Assembly (NCBI GenBank): GCA_020350205.1
Contig: CP070707.1
Coordinates: 3,557,502 to 3,596,644 of the forward strand
Length of the DNA: 39,143 nucleotides
Source of the DNA: a bacterium
Lineage (GTDB): Bacteria > Calditrichota > Calditrichia > RBG-13-44-9
Reading direction: 5' to 3'
A program made the translations under genes and the position numbers. The notes below the pieces were generated by a model. The model was not told where the DNA came from. It made no database searches and saw only the letters and a program-made list of their open reading frames with translations. This document shows positions 16,697-26,216 of the stretch, piece by piece; position 1 is the first letter of the stretch; each line of letters begins with the position of its first letter.

Positions 16697-17035
16697 CTAT
16701 TCTTTCTTATTTTGTGGAAAATCCTCTTGATAACGATCCACCACACTTCCTTTCCACAGCGGAAATCCGGCACGATGGGAACCCCGCGATATGGCATGGG
16801 CAGCAGTTGGTGCGGTCAATAGGATGAACAAAATACAGAAGAATGCTTTTAAAGTGATACTATTCCAACCAAAATGCACCATAACCGCCACTAAGATGAG
16901 AATTGTCCCCATTGTTACACATTTTGTCGAGGCCTGAAGTCTATTGTAAATATCCGGAAAACGGATGAGTCCAACGCAACCTGCAAAATTAAAAAAGATA
17001 CCTAACGAGACCAATATAATTACAAGATTACTCAT
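16697..17035 (-). CDS. mrpG: Mrp-type antiporter subunit G (MnhG/MbhC family)
   Basis: 112 residues with three membrane helices and the MrpG pattern GCVGLIRFPDIYNRLQASTK followed by LTAPTAAHAISRGSHR. It is a small structural subunit of the Na+/H+ antiporter module. The ATG at 17035 overlaps the end of mrpF by 8 bases (the stop is inside ATGAGTAA), a sign of translational coupling. In hydrogenases of the Mbh type the same family anchors the ion-translocating arm. Confidence 0.9.
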   Translation of the reverse strand: MSNLVIILVSLGIFFNFAGCVGLIRFPDIYNRLQASTKCVTMGTILILVAVMVHFGWNSITLKAFFCILFILLTAPTAAHAISRGSHRAGFPLWKGSVVDRYQEDFPQNKKE

Positions 17036-17282
17036 CAAACGTTCTCCCTTCTAAATATTTTGCTAAGGCAATCGTGCCTATAAATGCTAATAATGCCCAG
17101 GAAATTGCAACGTTCATGTAGAGGTCTTTTCCGGTGTATAACGAAAGAATGGCACAGAAGCCAATCATCAGAATACCCAGAATATCGATGGCTACTGTGC
17201 GATCCGGTGGCGTGGGACCTGCCCCGATTCTGTATAGACAAAAAAAACAGCAGGTGAGTAAGGCAATGAGGAAAAAAACCAT
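17028..17282 (-). CDS. mrpF: Mrp-type antiporter subunit F (MnhF/MbhB family)
   Basis: 84 residues with three membrane helices. The conserved loop is GPTPPDRTVAIDILG, whose Pro-Asp-Arg is the family hallmark. It sits between mrpE and mrpG in the usual E-F-G order. It is part of the membrane arm that converts redox energy into a Na+ or H+ gradient. An overlapping alternative frame in this region is a shadow. Confidence 0.9.
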   Translation of the reverse strand: MVFFLIALLTCCFFCLYRIGAGPTPPDRTVAIDILGILMIGFCAILSLYTGKDLYMNVAISWALLAFIGTIALAKYLEGRTFDE

Positions 17283-17335
17283 GTTGACTCCAAATCTAAT
17301 CTAATTGAATAAAAAGAATCTGTATGATTTAAGGA

Positions 17336-17830
17336 TTAATCGAATATCTTTTTTAAGAATTTTTCAAATTTGCTGACAATCAGTTTGGTTTCGATTTCAG
17401 GATCATCAGAAACAATATTTATCCAGTGTATATATAAGTTATCATCAATAAAATCTACTGTCAGTGTTCCGGGAGTAAGGGTAATGGAATTGGCAAGAAA
17501 AGTCTTGGCCAATTCGCTTTTCAGAATACTTTTAACCTTTACGATTCCAGGCCGGATAGGGATTTCAGGATGAAAGACCCGATAAGTGACATCGATATTT
17601 GATTTGATGACGTGCCAGATAAAAACAGGCAGAAAAAGCAGCAGCCAAAAAAATCGAACTGGATGGAGGATTCGGCCAATCTCTTTTGGAAAAATATCAC
17701 TGAATATCGCAACCACCAGAAAAGCCACCACACCCCCTGCCATGAGGTCGGGAATTTCAAAGGACCATACAAAGGCACTCCACATAATAAAAATTAATAA
17801 AAATTCAAGGATTTTTTTTGACATTGGCAT
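17336..17830 (-). CDS. mrpE: Mrp-type antiporter subunit E (MnhE/MbhA family)
   Basis: 164 residues. Two or three membrane helices at the N-terminus are followed by a cytoplasmic domain with VKSILKSELAKTFLANSITL and TPGTLTVDFIDDNLYIHWI, the family signature. GAGG stands shortly before the ATG at 17830 (a second ATG at 17824 is also possible). Gene order D-E-F-G is that of Mrp operons. It is an accessory subunit with no known ion-channel residues. Confidence 0.9.
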   Translation of the reverse strand: MPMSKKILEFLLIFIMWSAFVWSFEIPDLMAGGVVAFLVVAIFSDIFPKEIGRILHPVRFFWLLLFLPVFIWHVIKSNIDVTYRVFHPEIPIRPGIVKVKSILKSELAKTFLANSITLTPGTLTVDFIDDNLYIHWINIVSDDPEIETKLIVSKFEKFLKKIFD

Positions 17831-17875
17831 GACCTCAGTAAAGGAGATTAATTAGGAAAAAATCGCCAGCCCATT

Positions 17876-19348
17876 CTAAGGTATTGCATATAACGTATAG
17901 TGACTGGCATTGATAAGCAAATCCCGGGCACTTTCTAATATCAGCTGACCATAAAAAGGATAAAACAAACCGATACCGATACACAATAAAGCAAGAATGA
18001 ACATGCCTGAAATCATCAATACTGGAACTTCTCTGATACTTTCCAAACGTTTGGGTAAGGTACCGAACAGAGCATATTTCTGGACTTTAATGAAAGAGAT
18101 TAAAGTCATGAAACTCACTATAACGGTAACTACCGCCAGGAAGTAATATTGAGCCTGAAATAATGCCAGGATGATAATAAGTTTACTCCAAAATCCGTTA
18201 AAAGGAGGAACTCCAGATATAGACAGGGCTGCCACTGAACAACTCGCTCCTGTCCAGGGCATTTTTTTTAGGAGACCACCTAATTGTTTTAATTGCCTGG
18301 TACCGGTTGTATATTCAAATGCGCCTGAACACAAAAAAAGCAGCGATTTAAAAACAGCGTGATTGAGAAGATGAAAAATTGCGCCCAGTAATCCCAGGGG
18401 TGTGGCAAGGCCAATTCCCACCATCACATAGCCCATCTGACTGATGCTGTGATAAGCCAGTAATCTCTTGAAATCCCATTGACCGACTGCCAGAAAGACC
18501 CCAACAACCATCGATAATCCTCCCAGGACCATTAGAATAGTTTGAATTACCGGGACTATTCCAAGCACCATGAAGAAAATCCGTGCCACACAGTAAATTC
18601 CAAGTGCCTTAATGATTAGACCGGAAAGCATTGCTGATATAGGCGCCGGTGCAGAAGGATGTGCATCCGGTAACCAGGCATGGAAAGGAACCATGGCCGA
18701 CTTAAGTCCGAATCCCATCAGGAAGAGTGCAAAAATAAAAAATAGCAGGTTTTTTGACACCCCTTGATGAAGAGTAATTGCCATATCGGCCATATTGAGG
18801 GTACCGGTAGCCGAGTAGAGTAAGGCAATTCCCAGCAGGATGATGGTGGAGGAGACTCCTCCCAGAACCAGATATTTAAAAGATGCCTCTAATTCTTCCG
18901 CTTCAACCCCAAAAGCGACCAATGCATATGATGCAATCGAGGCAATTTCAAGAAATACAAAGAGGTTGAAAAAGTCACCGGTCAATATGACACCGTTCAT
19001 ACCGGCAATCATTAAAAGGTAAAGTGAATAAAACTTACTTTGCGCGGTATATTGTTGCATGTAAGGAATGGCAAACAGAGTCACAGCCAGAGTTATAATT
19101 GAGACTATGAGGATAAGAAGTTGACTGAGTGGATCCCAGACCAAGGTAATGCCCAGTGGAGGCAACCAACTCCCGATGGCATAATGGAAGGGCTCATGTC
19201 CAATGAAACGGAATGATAAACCACATAAGAAGAAGACTGTTATCAGAGCAAGATATGCCGAAATATTTTTTAAGAATTTAGTCAAGATCAAATTGATGAA
19301 AGCCATTCCCAGAGGAGCCATGACAAATAAAGGAAGCCAGTTTTGCAT
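17876..19348 (-). CDS. mrpD: Mrp-type antiporter subunit D (NuoN/NuoM-like proton channel)
   Basis: 490 residues with about 14 membrane helices. KSAMVPFHAWLPDAHPSAP holds the conserved lysine and the broken-helix motif of complex-I antiporter subunits, followed by ISAMLSGLIIKALGIYCV. A later discontinuous helix (FHLLNHAVFKSLLFLCSG) carries the second conserved histidine and lysine. Such proteins conduct H+ or exchange it for Na+. In this operon it is one of two large antiporter-like subunits, the other being the NuoL-like gene upstream in transcription. Confidence 0.94.
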   Translation of the reverse strand: MQNWLPLFVMAPLGMAFINLILTKFLKNISAYLALITVFFLCGLSFRFIGHEPFHYAIGSWLPPLGITLVWDPLSQLLILIVSIITLAVTLFAIPYMQQYTAQSKFYSLYLLMIAGMNGVILTGDFFNLFVFLEIASIASYALVAFGVEAEELEASFKYLVLGGVSSTIILLGIALLYSATGTLNMADMAITLHQGVSKNLLFFIFALFLMGFGLKSAMVPFHAWLPDAHPSAPAPISAMLSGLIIKALGIYCVARIFFMVLGIVPVIQTILMVLGGLSMVVGVFLAVGQWDFKRLLAYHSISQMGYVMVGIGLATPLGLLGAIFHLLNHAVFKSLLFLCSGAFEYTTGTRQLKQLGGLLKKMPWTGASCSVAALSISGVPPFNGFWSKLIIILALFQAQYYFLAVVTVIVSFMTLISFIKVQKYALFGTLPKRLESIREVPVLMISGMFILALLCIGIGLFYPFYGQLILESARDLLINASHYTLYAIP

Positions 19349-19405
19349 ATATTTTATCCTTTCGAAGTCGAATCAATCATCAATAATCAGTGGGTGATCA
19401 TCTTA

Positions 19406-19756
19406 TTATCCGTGTAAACGCCGTATTTCACTCATATCGAATGTTTTATATTTTTCGTAGAGTCTGAGGGATATAGCAACCATGAGCGCTAAAATACTCA
19501 TTCCGATCACGATAGAGGTTAGAACCAACACCTGAGGTAGGGGATCGACACTTTGCTGGGTAAACGTTGCTAACTCCATGTTGGGAAGAAATATGGGAGG
19601 AATTCCACTATCTTTGTAACCAATTAAAATAATAAACAAATTGATGGCGTATTCCATAATCACCATCCCAATAATTTTCTTCACCAGATGTTTTTTGGCA
19701 ATTAAACAATAAAGTCCTAAAACAAAGATGATTGAATTTAAAAAGTAAATCAGCAT
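19406..19756 (-). CDS. mrpC: Mrp-type antiporter subunit C (NuoK-like)
   Basis: 116 residues with three membrane helices, homologous to NuoK. VDPLPQVLVLTSIVIGMS is the MrpC signature, and conserved acidic residues sit in helix 2 (VIMEYAINLF) as in NuoK. It lies between mrpB and mrpD with short gaps. In complex I and Mbh this subunit lies next to the antiporter-like subunits and helps transmit coupling. Confidence 0.92.
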   Translation of the reverse strand: MLIYFLNSIIFVLGLYCLIAKKHLVKKIIGMVIMEYAINLFIILIGYKDSGIPPIFLPNMELATFTQQSVDPLPQVLVLTSIVIGMSILALMVAISLRLYEKYKTFDMSEIRRLHG

Positions 19757-19795
19757 ATCCGCGTCCTAACGTTTTGAAATTCAAATAATTGAAGA

Positions 19796-20251
19796 TTATT
19801 CCTCGTCTTCAGTGCTAATAAGGCCGGAAACAAAGCGGCCAAAAATGGTGAGGGCAAGAAATACGGCAAAGATACTTGCAAAGACCTTGATGGCAATTGC
19901 AAGGTTATTTACCAAAACCGTGCCTGAACTAAAGATTTGAAAAGGATCGCTTTTTTCTAAAAAATTAAAAAAGAAATAACCTCCCACGTATCCTAACATC
20001 GCAATGGACCAGAATGTAAAAGCTCCGAGATTGTCAAGAAGACTGGCCCAAAAATCACTTAATTTTCCCAGGGCTGTTTTTTTTCCAAAAGCTAGTGTAA
20101 GCAAGATAAGTCCACAGGCCAACATGATTCCTCCGGCGAATCCTCCACCCGGTGTCAGATGTCCATAAACGGTAATATAAATGCCGAAAGAAAAAATGAC
20201 CGCAATAAGTAAGCGGGTAATCGTTTTAACAATAAAGGTCATACCTTCCAT
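19796..20251 (-). CDS. mrpB: Mrp-type antiporter subunit B (MnhB family)
   Basis: 151 residues with four membrane helices. The loop YGHLTPGGGFAGGIMLACG is the family hallmark (GHxxPGGGFxGG). In classic Mrp systems this is MrpB or the C-terminal end of MrpA, and in Mbh it is MbhF. The start ATG at 20251 is weakly preceded by a ribosome site; an ATG at 20242 is an alternative. It lies 57 bases after the MbhD/E-like gene. Confidence 0.92.
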   Translation of the reverse strand: MEGMTFIVKTITRLLIAVIFSFGIYITVYGHLTPGGGFAGGIMLACGLILLTLAFGKKTALGKLSDFWASLLDNLGAFTFWSIAMLGYVGGYFFFNFLEKSDPFQIFSSGTVLVNNLAIAIKVFASIFAVFLALTIFGRFVSGLISTEDEE

Positions 20252-20308
20252 CTTGATATCTCTGCATTTAGATTCTAAAGGAATTAATTTTATAGGTGCT
20301 TGGGTACC

Positions 20309-20932
20309 TCAGATGTTTGATACGGATTCACTTTCTTCATCAATCTCAGCAACCGTTTCTGGTAGATCATCTTTACCGGGAATACCAACACGTATTTTAT
20401 CCCGTTCTTCTCTTTTCTTTTTTCCTTTGGCCCTCAAAACGACAAATGCACTCAGAATTGCTGTAAAGATTACCGTTGCTTCCCCGAGGGTATCGTAGGC
20501 CCTGTAATCCAATAAGATACCCATGACAATATTAGATGCCCCGGTTTCGGAAACACTATTTTGAAGGTATTGGGATGAAACGCTCATCAGTGGTTCACCA
20601 AATTTGGGTAGTCCCTGAAAAGCCATGAAAGCAAAGACCAGAAACAAACCGAAAAAAATGAGGCTGCTCAAGATCGCAAACGTATCCCGATGTTTCGTGA
20701 TGGCTGTATTATCCAGTGATACGGTGGATCTGATTAATATAATGAGGACGATAATTTCGACGACTACCTGTGTAATGGCGATATCCGGTGCACCCAGGAA
20801 TAAAAATAAAATAGAAAGACCCATTCCCACAACCCCGGCTGAAATGACAGATGCCAGAATATTTCGGGCCTCTATGGCAATAATAGAACCGATAATGCAA
20901 AAAACGATTAAGGTGTAAAAAAGGAATAACAT
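20309..20932 (-). CDS. MbhD/MbhE-like fused subunit (MrpA C-terminal region, DUF4040)
   Basis: 207 residues. The first half matches DUF4040/MbhD: VISAGVVGMGLSILFLFLG, then GAPDIAITQVVVEIIVLIIL. The second half contains the MbhE/MrpB-like helix with YRAYDTLGEATVIFTAIL. In Mrp antiporters these pieces form the C-terminal region of MrpA; in archaeal Mbh they are two genes, and here one frame holds both. A charged tail follows (KKKREERDK onward). Together with the separate NuoL-like gene upstream it rebuilds a split MrpA. Confidence 0.88.
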   Translation of the reverse strand: MLFLFYTLIVFCIIGSIIAIEARNILASVISAGVVGMGLSILFLFLGAPDIAITQVVVEIIVLIILIRSTVSLDNTAITKHRDTFAILSSLIFFGLFLVFAFMAFQGLPKFGEPLMSVSSQYLQNSVSETGASNIVMGILLDYRAYDTLGEATVIFTAILSAFVVLRAKGKKKREERDKIRVGIPGKDDLPETVAEIDEESESVSNI

Positions 20933-20984
20933 GACAAATCCTTGATTATTAAAGATGGTGAATTCAATGAGTGGCGATGATCGA

Positions 20985-22859
20985 TTACATTACCATTAAT
21001 ATGAAGCAGAGAACTCCCAGTCCGATGATACACCAGGACAGGTAGGTTGATAAAATACCATCATGAAGTTTCTTTAAGACATTGACCCCAATTAAACCCA
21101 GGTCACTGCTGATATTGTAGATATCAAATATTCCTTTTCCACCCTCTCTGACAAAGCCACCCAGTATCTTCGTTCTTTCTATAAATTCGAAAAATTTGCT
21201 GGCAAATAATTTTTCATTTTCCAGATCAAATTTTTCGCCACCGATAAACAGAGTTTCTACCTCTCTTACTTTAAATCGGCTGAAATAGTAAACTAAAAAC
21301 CCTATGAGTAGTCCGATGATTATCAAAGTTGTCGCCAGGGTAGGATTCCAGAGAGCGGTCCCAATCGATATGGACGCTGTGATCCCGGCAGTCTCGAGTC
21401 CTATAACAGGTGCGATGAATTGTTTGATGGGGTAACTGGCAAATAATCCGAAAATGATGCATAGTAAGGCAAGTGTAATCATTGGTATCCGCATTGTCCA
21501 GGTTGCATCCCGGTTGGCATTAAATTGTATCGCTGGATCAGCGGACTTTTCTGAAGGTTGATGTTGACCCAGAAATGTGCCGTAAAGCAACTTCAAGAAA
21601 CTGGCAAGGGTGAGTGCACTGCCGAACATGGCAATGACCAGGAATAACATGGAGGAAATGGATCGCCCGTCTACCAGGGACTGGTAGATCATCCATTTTG
21701 AAACGAATCCATTAAATGGAGGGATACCGGAGACAGAGAGGGCTGCCACAGCGCATGCCATAAATGTGACAGGCATGGACGTCGCCAGTCCTCCCAATTT
21801 ATCCAGTTGGGTTGTTTTTGTTCTATCTTCGACAGCCCCAACCGAAAAAAAGAGGCAGCTTTTATAGATGGCATGATTAAGCATATGGAATATGCCTCCG
21901 GCAATACCTATGGGATGACCCGATCCGATACCCAGCAGGATATATCCAACTTGAGTAATTGCGCAATATGAGAGCAGACTCTTTAACTCACTTTGCATAA
22001 TTTGCATTAATACACCGCCAAGGATAGTGGCTCCACCGATGATCATGATCATCATATTTAAGCCGGAATCGATGGGAAATTCAAAGACATCCAGGGTTAT
22101 TCTCGCGAATAAATATACCCCGAGAAGTTTATCCAGTGAAGCCGGGAGGAAAGCGACTGCAGGCAAGGGCCCATGCACCGCCGCAGGAGGAATCCAGGAG
22201 TGCAGGGGAATTGCCCCTGCTTTTGCAATAGCAGCGGTAAACATAAGAACATAGATCGCGACGGATAACGGGTTTCCCACCAAAATTTTCAAATCCGTAA
22301 TTATCCAGGTATTGTATGCGATCGGCAAGGCAATTACTGCTAACAGTAAGGCGACATCTGTAAATCCTAATATTGCGAAGGCTTTACCGGCAGCCATGGC
22401 GGCAGGTTTACCTTCGCCCATGGCGATCAAAAAGAATAGCAGAAGTGTGACCAGTTCCCAGGCGACTAATAATACAAAAAAATTATTTGCCAAAACAATA
22501 GCTGTTGCACTGCTCAGAGTTAACGATATAAAGGGGAAATAAAACCGCGAAATTTTTCTTTGCCTGAAATATCCTGCAGAATAGAGGACCGTAAGTAATG
22601 TGAATAAACCGAGGAAGATGAGTAAAAATTTAGAAAAATGGTAGAGTCGAAAATCGAGGGAAAAATCTATAAAGGAGATATTGAACCAGGAGATTTTAAG
22701 AAATTGATCCCTGAGCGAGAAAGCCCGCAATGCATAATTTAAGAAGACCAGGCTACCGGCAAAACTGATAATCTCCTGAAGATATTTTATTCTTCGTGAT
22801 AAAAGAAGGGTAATAGCTGCAGTAATAGCCGGAATGTAGAACAAAATTAAGAGATTCAT
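20985..22859 (-). CDS. NuoL/MbhH-type proton-translocating subunit
   Basis: 624 residues with about 15 membrane helices. KAGAIPLHSWIPPAAVHGPL carries the conserved broken-helix lysine, followed by FLPASLDKLLGVYLF, a variant typical of hydrogenase-associated antiporter subunits. FHMLNHAIYKSCLFFSVG supplies the second key histidine and lysine. The C-terminal ~120 residues hold a long connecting helix-like segment and a last membrane helix, as in NuoL. I use the ATG at 22859 because GGAG lies 6 bases upstream; a TTG at 22877 would add six residues. It likely pumps ions with the Mrp module and the hydrogenase. Confidence 0.92.
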   Translation of the reverse strand: MNLLILFYIPAITAAITLLLSRRIKYLQEIISFAGSLVFLNYALRAFSLRDQFLKISWFNISFIDFSLDFRLYHFSKFLLIFLGLFTLLTVLYSAGYFRQRKISRFYFPFISLTLSSATAIVLANNFFVLLVAWELVTLLLFFLIAMGEGKPAAMAAGKAFAILGFTDVALLLAVIALPIAYNTWIITDLKILVGNPLSVAIYVLMFTAAIAKAGAIPLHSWIPPAAVHGPLPAVAFLPASLDKLLGVYLFARITLDVFEFPIDSGLNMMIMIIGGATILGGVLMQIMQSELKSLLSYCAITQVGYILLGIGSGHPIGIAGGIFHMLNHAIYKSCLFFSVGAVEDRTKTTQLDKLGGLATSMPVTFMACAVAALSVSGIPPFNGFVSKWMIYQSLVDGRSISSMLFLVIAMFGSALTLASFLKLLYGTFLGQHQPSEKSADPAIQFNANRDATWTMRIPMITLALLCIIFGLFASYPIKQFIAPVIGLETAGITASISIGTALWNPTLATTLIIIGLLIGFLVYYFSRFKVREVETLFIGGEKFDLENEKLFASKFFEFIERTKILGGFVREGGKGIFDIYNISSDLGLIGVNVLKKLHDGILSTYLSWCIIGLGVLCFILMVM

Positions 22860-22916
22860 TGAATCACTCCACATCAATTGCTTTAGGTGCTGGATACAAA
22901 ATTCATCGGATCTGGT

Positions 22917-24137
22917 TTAACGAAGGAGGTACTTTTTTAGAATGGGTAGATCCGGTTCTATGCCCAATTCTGAGGCAATTTTGATAGTTTTTTGACTACT
23001 TATTTCGATTAAATCTTTCTGGGACCAGAGGTGATTTGAACGGATATCTTTAGCGGAGATCATTCGCTCGGTGCAACTGTAGCATGGATCCACAGCAGCA
23101 AGGGTAATTGTGACATCCGCCACCTGCTGATTGATGCAGGATGCATAAAAAGAAGGAATATTGATATAGCTGGGAGCGCGGACTTTTAGTCTCTCAGGAA
23201 AGTTCGTGCCGTTGGATCTTACATAGTGAATATCCTCTCCACGCGGTGCTTCATATCTTCCGATTCCCTCTCCGGGGGGAACTTCGCGAATCTGTAATTG
23301 AAAATCACCTGCGGGTATTTTTTGAACTGCCTGGCGAAGAATTTTAATGGACTCCAGTGTCTCCAGTACTCTGACTAAAAATTTGGCATATACGTCACCC
23401 TGATTCAGAACGATAACATCCCAGTCGAGATATGGATAGGCTGCATATGGGTCATCCCGTCTCACATCGATATTCACGCCAGATGCACGGGCAGTGGGTC
23501 CAACAACACAATAATCGATGGCATCCTTCCGGGTTAGGGTTCCCACATTTTCAAGGCGGGCCTTCAATACCGGATCATCCTGAACCGCATCGGCCAGCAT
23601 TTTGATTTTAGGCTCGAGCTCATCAAGTGTCTTTAATAGCTGAGACAGTTTCTGGTTATCTAGATCTCGTCTCACCCCACCAACCTTTAACATGCCACAG
23701 CTTTGGCGATTACCGGTAAGGATTTCCATCATATCCAGAATGGGTTCCCGGTATTTCCAGGTCCACATAAAAACCGTATTGTACCCGATAAAATGGCCAG
23801 CCAGCCCCATCCAGAGCAGATGGCTGTGAATTCTTTCAATTTCACCAAGAATGGTGCGTATATATTTAGCACGCTCTGGAATTTCAATTTTCAGAAGATC
23901 TTCGACAGCATTGCAAAAGCAGACTGTATGGGTGATGGAACAGATTCCGCAGATTCTTTCCACTAAAAAAACTACCTGATCATAGGTCTTCTGCTGAGCT
24001 AAGAGCTCTATACCTTTATGAATATAGCCTAAATTGACATCAATATCGACTACCGTCTCGCCTTCAACTGTCAGCAAAAAATTCTCTGGCTCATCCTGCA
24101 GCGGGTGAAAAGGACCTATAGGTATAATTGAACGCAT
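22917..24137 (-). CDS. [NiFe] hydrogenase group 4 large subunit (HycE/MbhL-like)
   Basis: 406 residues carrying the active site. The L1 motif ERICGICSITH (C63, C66) and the L2 motif DPCYSCTER (C352, C355) supply all four nickel/iron cysteines, so this is a real hydrogenase and not the quinone-type NuoD. The conserved GPFHP start and the RASGVNIDVRRDDPY region are also family features. Cleavage would be expected after R358, removing the last 48 residues. The start follows GGGAG by 6 bases. It lies after the NuoC-like gene and forms the catalytic core with it and the NuoB-like subunit. The Greening subgroup (4b or 4d by context) cannot be fixed by eye. Confidence 0.94.
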   Translation of the reverse strand: MRSIIPIGPFHPLQDEPENFLLTVEGETVVDIDVNLGYIHKGIELLAQQKTYDQVVFLVERICGICSITHTVCFCNAVEDLLKIEIPERAKYIRTILGEIERIHSHLLWMGLAGHFIGYNTVFMWTWKYREPILDMMEILTGNRQSCGMLKVGGVRRDLDNQKLSQLLKTLDELEPKIKMLADAVQDDPVLKARLENVGTLTRKDAIDYCVVGPTARASGVNIDVRRDDPYAAYPYLDWDVIVLNQGDVYAKFLVRVLETLESIKILRQAVQKIPAGDFQLQIREVPPGEGIGRYEAPRGEDIHYVRSNGTNFPERLKVRAPSYINIPSFYASCINQQVADVTITLAAVDPCYSCTERMISAKDIRSNHLWSQKDLIEISSQKTIKIASELGIEPDLPILKKYLLR

Positions 24138-24180
24138 TTAATGCTCCCTGAATAAATTTGAATAGGTAACAGAATATCGC

Positions 24181-24681
24181 CTATTTTTGCAGCTCTTTTT
24201 GAGGCTGACTGTTTGGTAAAAGCCCATGTTTCTCTTTAAATTTTTTGATATTAAAATCTTTTCGAAATGGGAATTCATTTTCTTCCAGAAATTCAGACTT
24301 TACAAGGCGTTTCATGGCGGGATGTCCGGTAAACTGAACTCCAAGAATATCATGAATTTCGCGCTCTATCCAGAGAGTTCCCGGTATTACGGTAGCCAGG
24401 GAGTCGAGAACAGGATCATCATGCGGGGCTAAGGTCCGAAGGGTACATATGAACTTATCTTTGTCGAAAGTGAAGTGATACAGGACCTCGAATCCTTCCC
24501 GAATGTGGATACCGGTTGAGATTGAAAATTTAGCTCCCAGATCCCGAAAGATAATCTGGGCAATATGTTTTAAATTTTCACGATTTATTCTGATGTAAAC
24601 CCGTTTATGCGAGTGCTGCTGTACCTCAATTTGAACTTTGGATTTATTATTAAGAATTTCAACAAATTCCTTAATATCCAT
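24181..24681 (-). CDS. Hydrogenase subunit, NuoC/30-kDa-like
   Basis: 166 residues with the complex I 30-kDa signature: VIPGTLWIEREIHDILGVQF, then GHPAMKRLVKSEF. In E. coli FHL this domain is fused to the large subunit HycE, while here and in Mbh it is a separate gene just before it. It is structural, holding the peripheral arm together, with no cofactor. AGGAG precedes the ATG by 6 bases. Confidence 0.92.
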   Translation of the reverse strand: MDIKEFVEILNNKSKVQIEVQQHSHKRVYIRINRENLKHIAQIIFRDLGAKFSISTGIHIREGFEVLYHFTFDKDKFICTLRTLAPHDDPVLDSLATVIPGTLWIEREIHDILGVQFTGHPAMKRLVKSEFLEENEFPFRKDFNIKKFKEKHGLLPNSQPQKELQK

Positions 24682-24736
24682 GGTATCTCCTAAATTAAAT
24701 GTGGTGTGAAAATTTCCGTTGGCAAAGGGAGCTATT

Positions 24737-25171
24737 CTAAATTTTTTGTAACGCTTTAACCAATCCCATAATCATGGTTTCGGGCTTTGGGGGGCAACCA
24801 GGTACATAAACGAATATAGCATTTGGATCGATTTCCTTAATGACCTTATCAACAGGCCCGGCTACGCTATAGGCATCTTTGAAAATTCCCATACTGCAGG
24901 CACAGGCACCTAAACAGGCAACCACGCAAGGTTTTGGAACCTGCCGATATACTTCTTGAAGTCTGGATTTAATGTGATAACTGACCGGTCCGCTAACCAG
25001 TAAAACATCCGCATGTCGGGGACTTACCACCAGTTTTATTCCGAATCTTTCCACATCAAAACGGGGTGTCAGGCAATCTAAAATTTCTATATCGCAGTTA
25101 TTGCATCCGCCGGTACCAACGTGATATATCCAGGGTGATTTTTTCAACCATTTTGTTGACAGATTGGGCAT
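24737..25171 (-). CDS. Hydrogenase small subunit, NuoB/MbhJ-like
   Basis: 144 residues holding the proximal [4Fe-4S] cluster next to the NiFe site. Ligands are the cysteine pair in GTGGCNNCDIEILD, one in GACACSMGIF and one in YVPGCPPKPE. A long frame reaches back to 25405 inside the NuoH-like gene, but that part has no homology. The ATG at 25171 has CTGGAG upstream and gives the family length, overlapping nothing essential; the remaining ~40-base gap to the NuoH-like stop is normal. Confidence 0.92.
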   Translation of the reverse strand: MPNLSTKWLKKSPWIYHVGTGGCNNCDIEILDCLTPRFDVERFGIKLVVSPRHADVLLVSGPVSYHIKSRLQEVYRQVPKPCVVACLGACACSMGIFKDAYSVAGPVDKVIKEIDPNAIFVYVPGCPPKPETMIMGLVKALQKI

Positions 25172-25212
25172 AATTCCAAGCTCCAGATTTATAGTAATGT
25201 GTGTTTTTTCTT

Positions 25213-26148
25213 TTAATATCCCATAAACATCAGGATCATCGCAATCAAAGCCACCAGAGTGACCCAGCCCCAGAAAAATTTTACCGCCTGGTCTATGCGA
25301 ATGCGGGGATTGGTATTTTTTATGAGGATAACCAGCGTAATTATAAAAATATATTTTAAAACGGCCCACAGAATTCCCCAACCCTGAAAGGAAGTTCCGC
25401 CCCAAAAGATGCTGATGAGAAACCAGGGAAACACCACCTGTAACATGGATTGCATCAACTTATATACAGCTAGGAGTGGTCCCGAATATTCAATGAATGG
25501 ACCTTCCATAATCTCACATTCTGCCTCGCTGATATCAAAGGGTACTTGAGCCAATTTTGCCTGTAAACAGAGAATGGAAACAATAAATGCAACAATCATT
25601 GAAGGTAGATTGAGCATGACACCATGAACATGCTGATATTGGATAATTTCCCCCAGTGAGATTGAACCTACTTTAAAAAATACAGTGACGATGGCAAGGA
25701 TAAAGGGAAGTTCATACCCCATCATGAGTTTAATTTCTCGACTGGCTCCCAGTGCGCCAAAAGGATTTCCCGATGTGAATCCTCCCCATACGATTGATAA
25801 TGGGGGAATGATCATTAAATATAAAATAACAATTATATCTCCAATAAACTGATATTCAGGATTGAGGTTGATTATGCCCAGGATAGTTGCCAGCAGTGTA
25901 ACTGAGCTAATTCCCAATAATGGAGCTAATATGAATCCATTTTTTTTGGCAGTGGCAGGGATGATGAGTTCTTTATGCCACAATTTAAGAAGGTCGTAAA
26001 AGGGTTGAAAAAAGGGAGGACCGACCCGCCATTGTATCAATGCAGATACTTTACGATCGATCCAACTGACGATCAAACCAAATGAGCTGGTAAATAAAAA
26101 TCCGGGAAATATTAAAAATGCAATCACATATAAAAATAAATTATCCAT
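25213..26148 (-). CDS. Hydrogenase membrane anchor, NuoH/HycD/MbhM-like
   Basis: 311 residues with about eight membrane helices. The signatures IDRKVSALIQWRVGPPFFQP and YDLLKLWHKE, and the later acidic loop PFDISEAECEIMEGPFIEYS, place it in the HycD/HyfC/MbhM branch of the NuoH family. It links the hydrogenase head to the ion-pumping arm. The start has GGGA just upstream. It is the first hydrogenase core gene in transcription order. Confidence 0.93.
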   Translation of the reverse strand: MDNLFLYVIAFLIFPGFLFTSSFGLIVSWIDRKVSALIQWRVGPPFFQPFYDLLKLWHKELIIPATAKKNGFILAPLLGISSVTLLATILGIINLNPEYQFIGDIIVILYLMIIPPLSIVWGGFTSGNPFGALGASREIKLMMGYELPFILAIVTVFFKVGSISLGEIIQYQHVHGVMLNLPSMIVAFIVSILCLQAKLAQVPFDISEAECEIMEGPFIEYSGPLLAVYKLMQSMLQVVFPWFLISIFWGGTSFQGWGILWAVLKYIFIITLVILIKNTNPRIRIDQAVKFFWGWVTLVALIAMILMFMGY

Positions 26149-26216
26149 TTATTTATCCCTGCGTCATCTTGGAACGGTACTCAACAAGTCAATTTGTAAA
26201 GAGTTTGCTTATAGAA

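Noticed and set aside
20709..20900. Short minus-strand frame inside the MbhD/E-like gene, and similar frames inside other genes
   Set aside because: Shadows of real genes in other frames without ribosome sites or recognisable domains.
25172..25405. Longer version of the NuoB-like subunit overlapping the NuoH-like gene
   Set aside because: The extra 78 residues are a shadow of the NuoH-like gene in another frame; the ATG at 25171 has a ribosome site and gives the family length.
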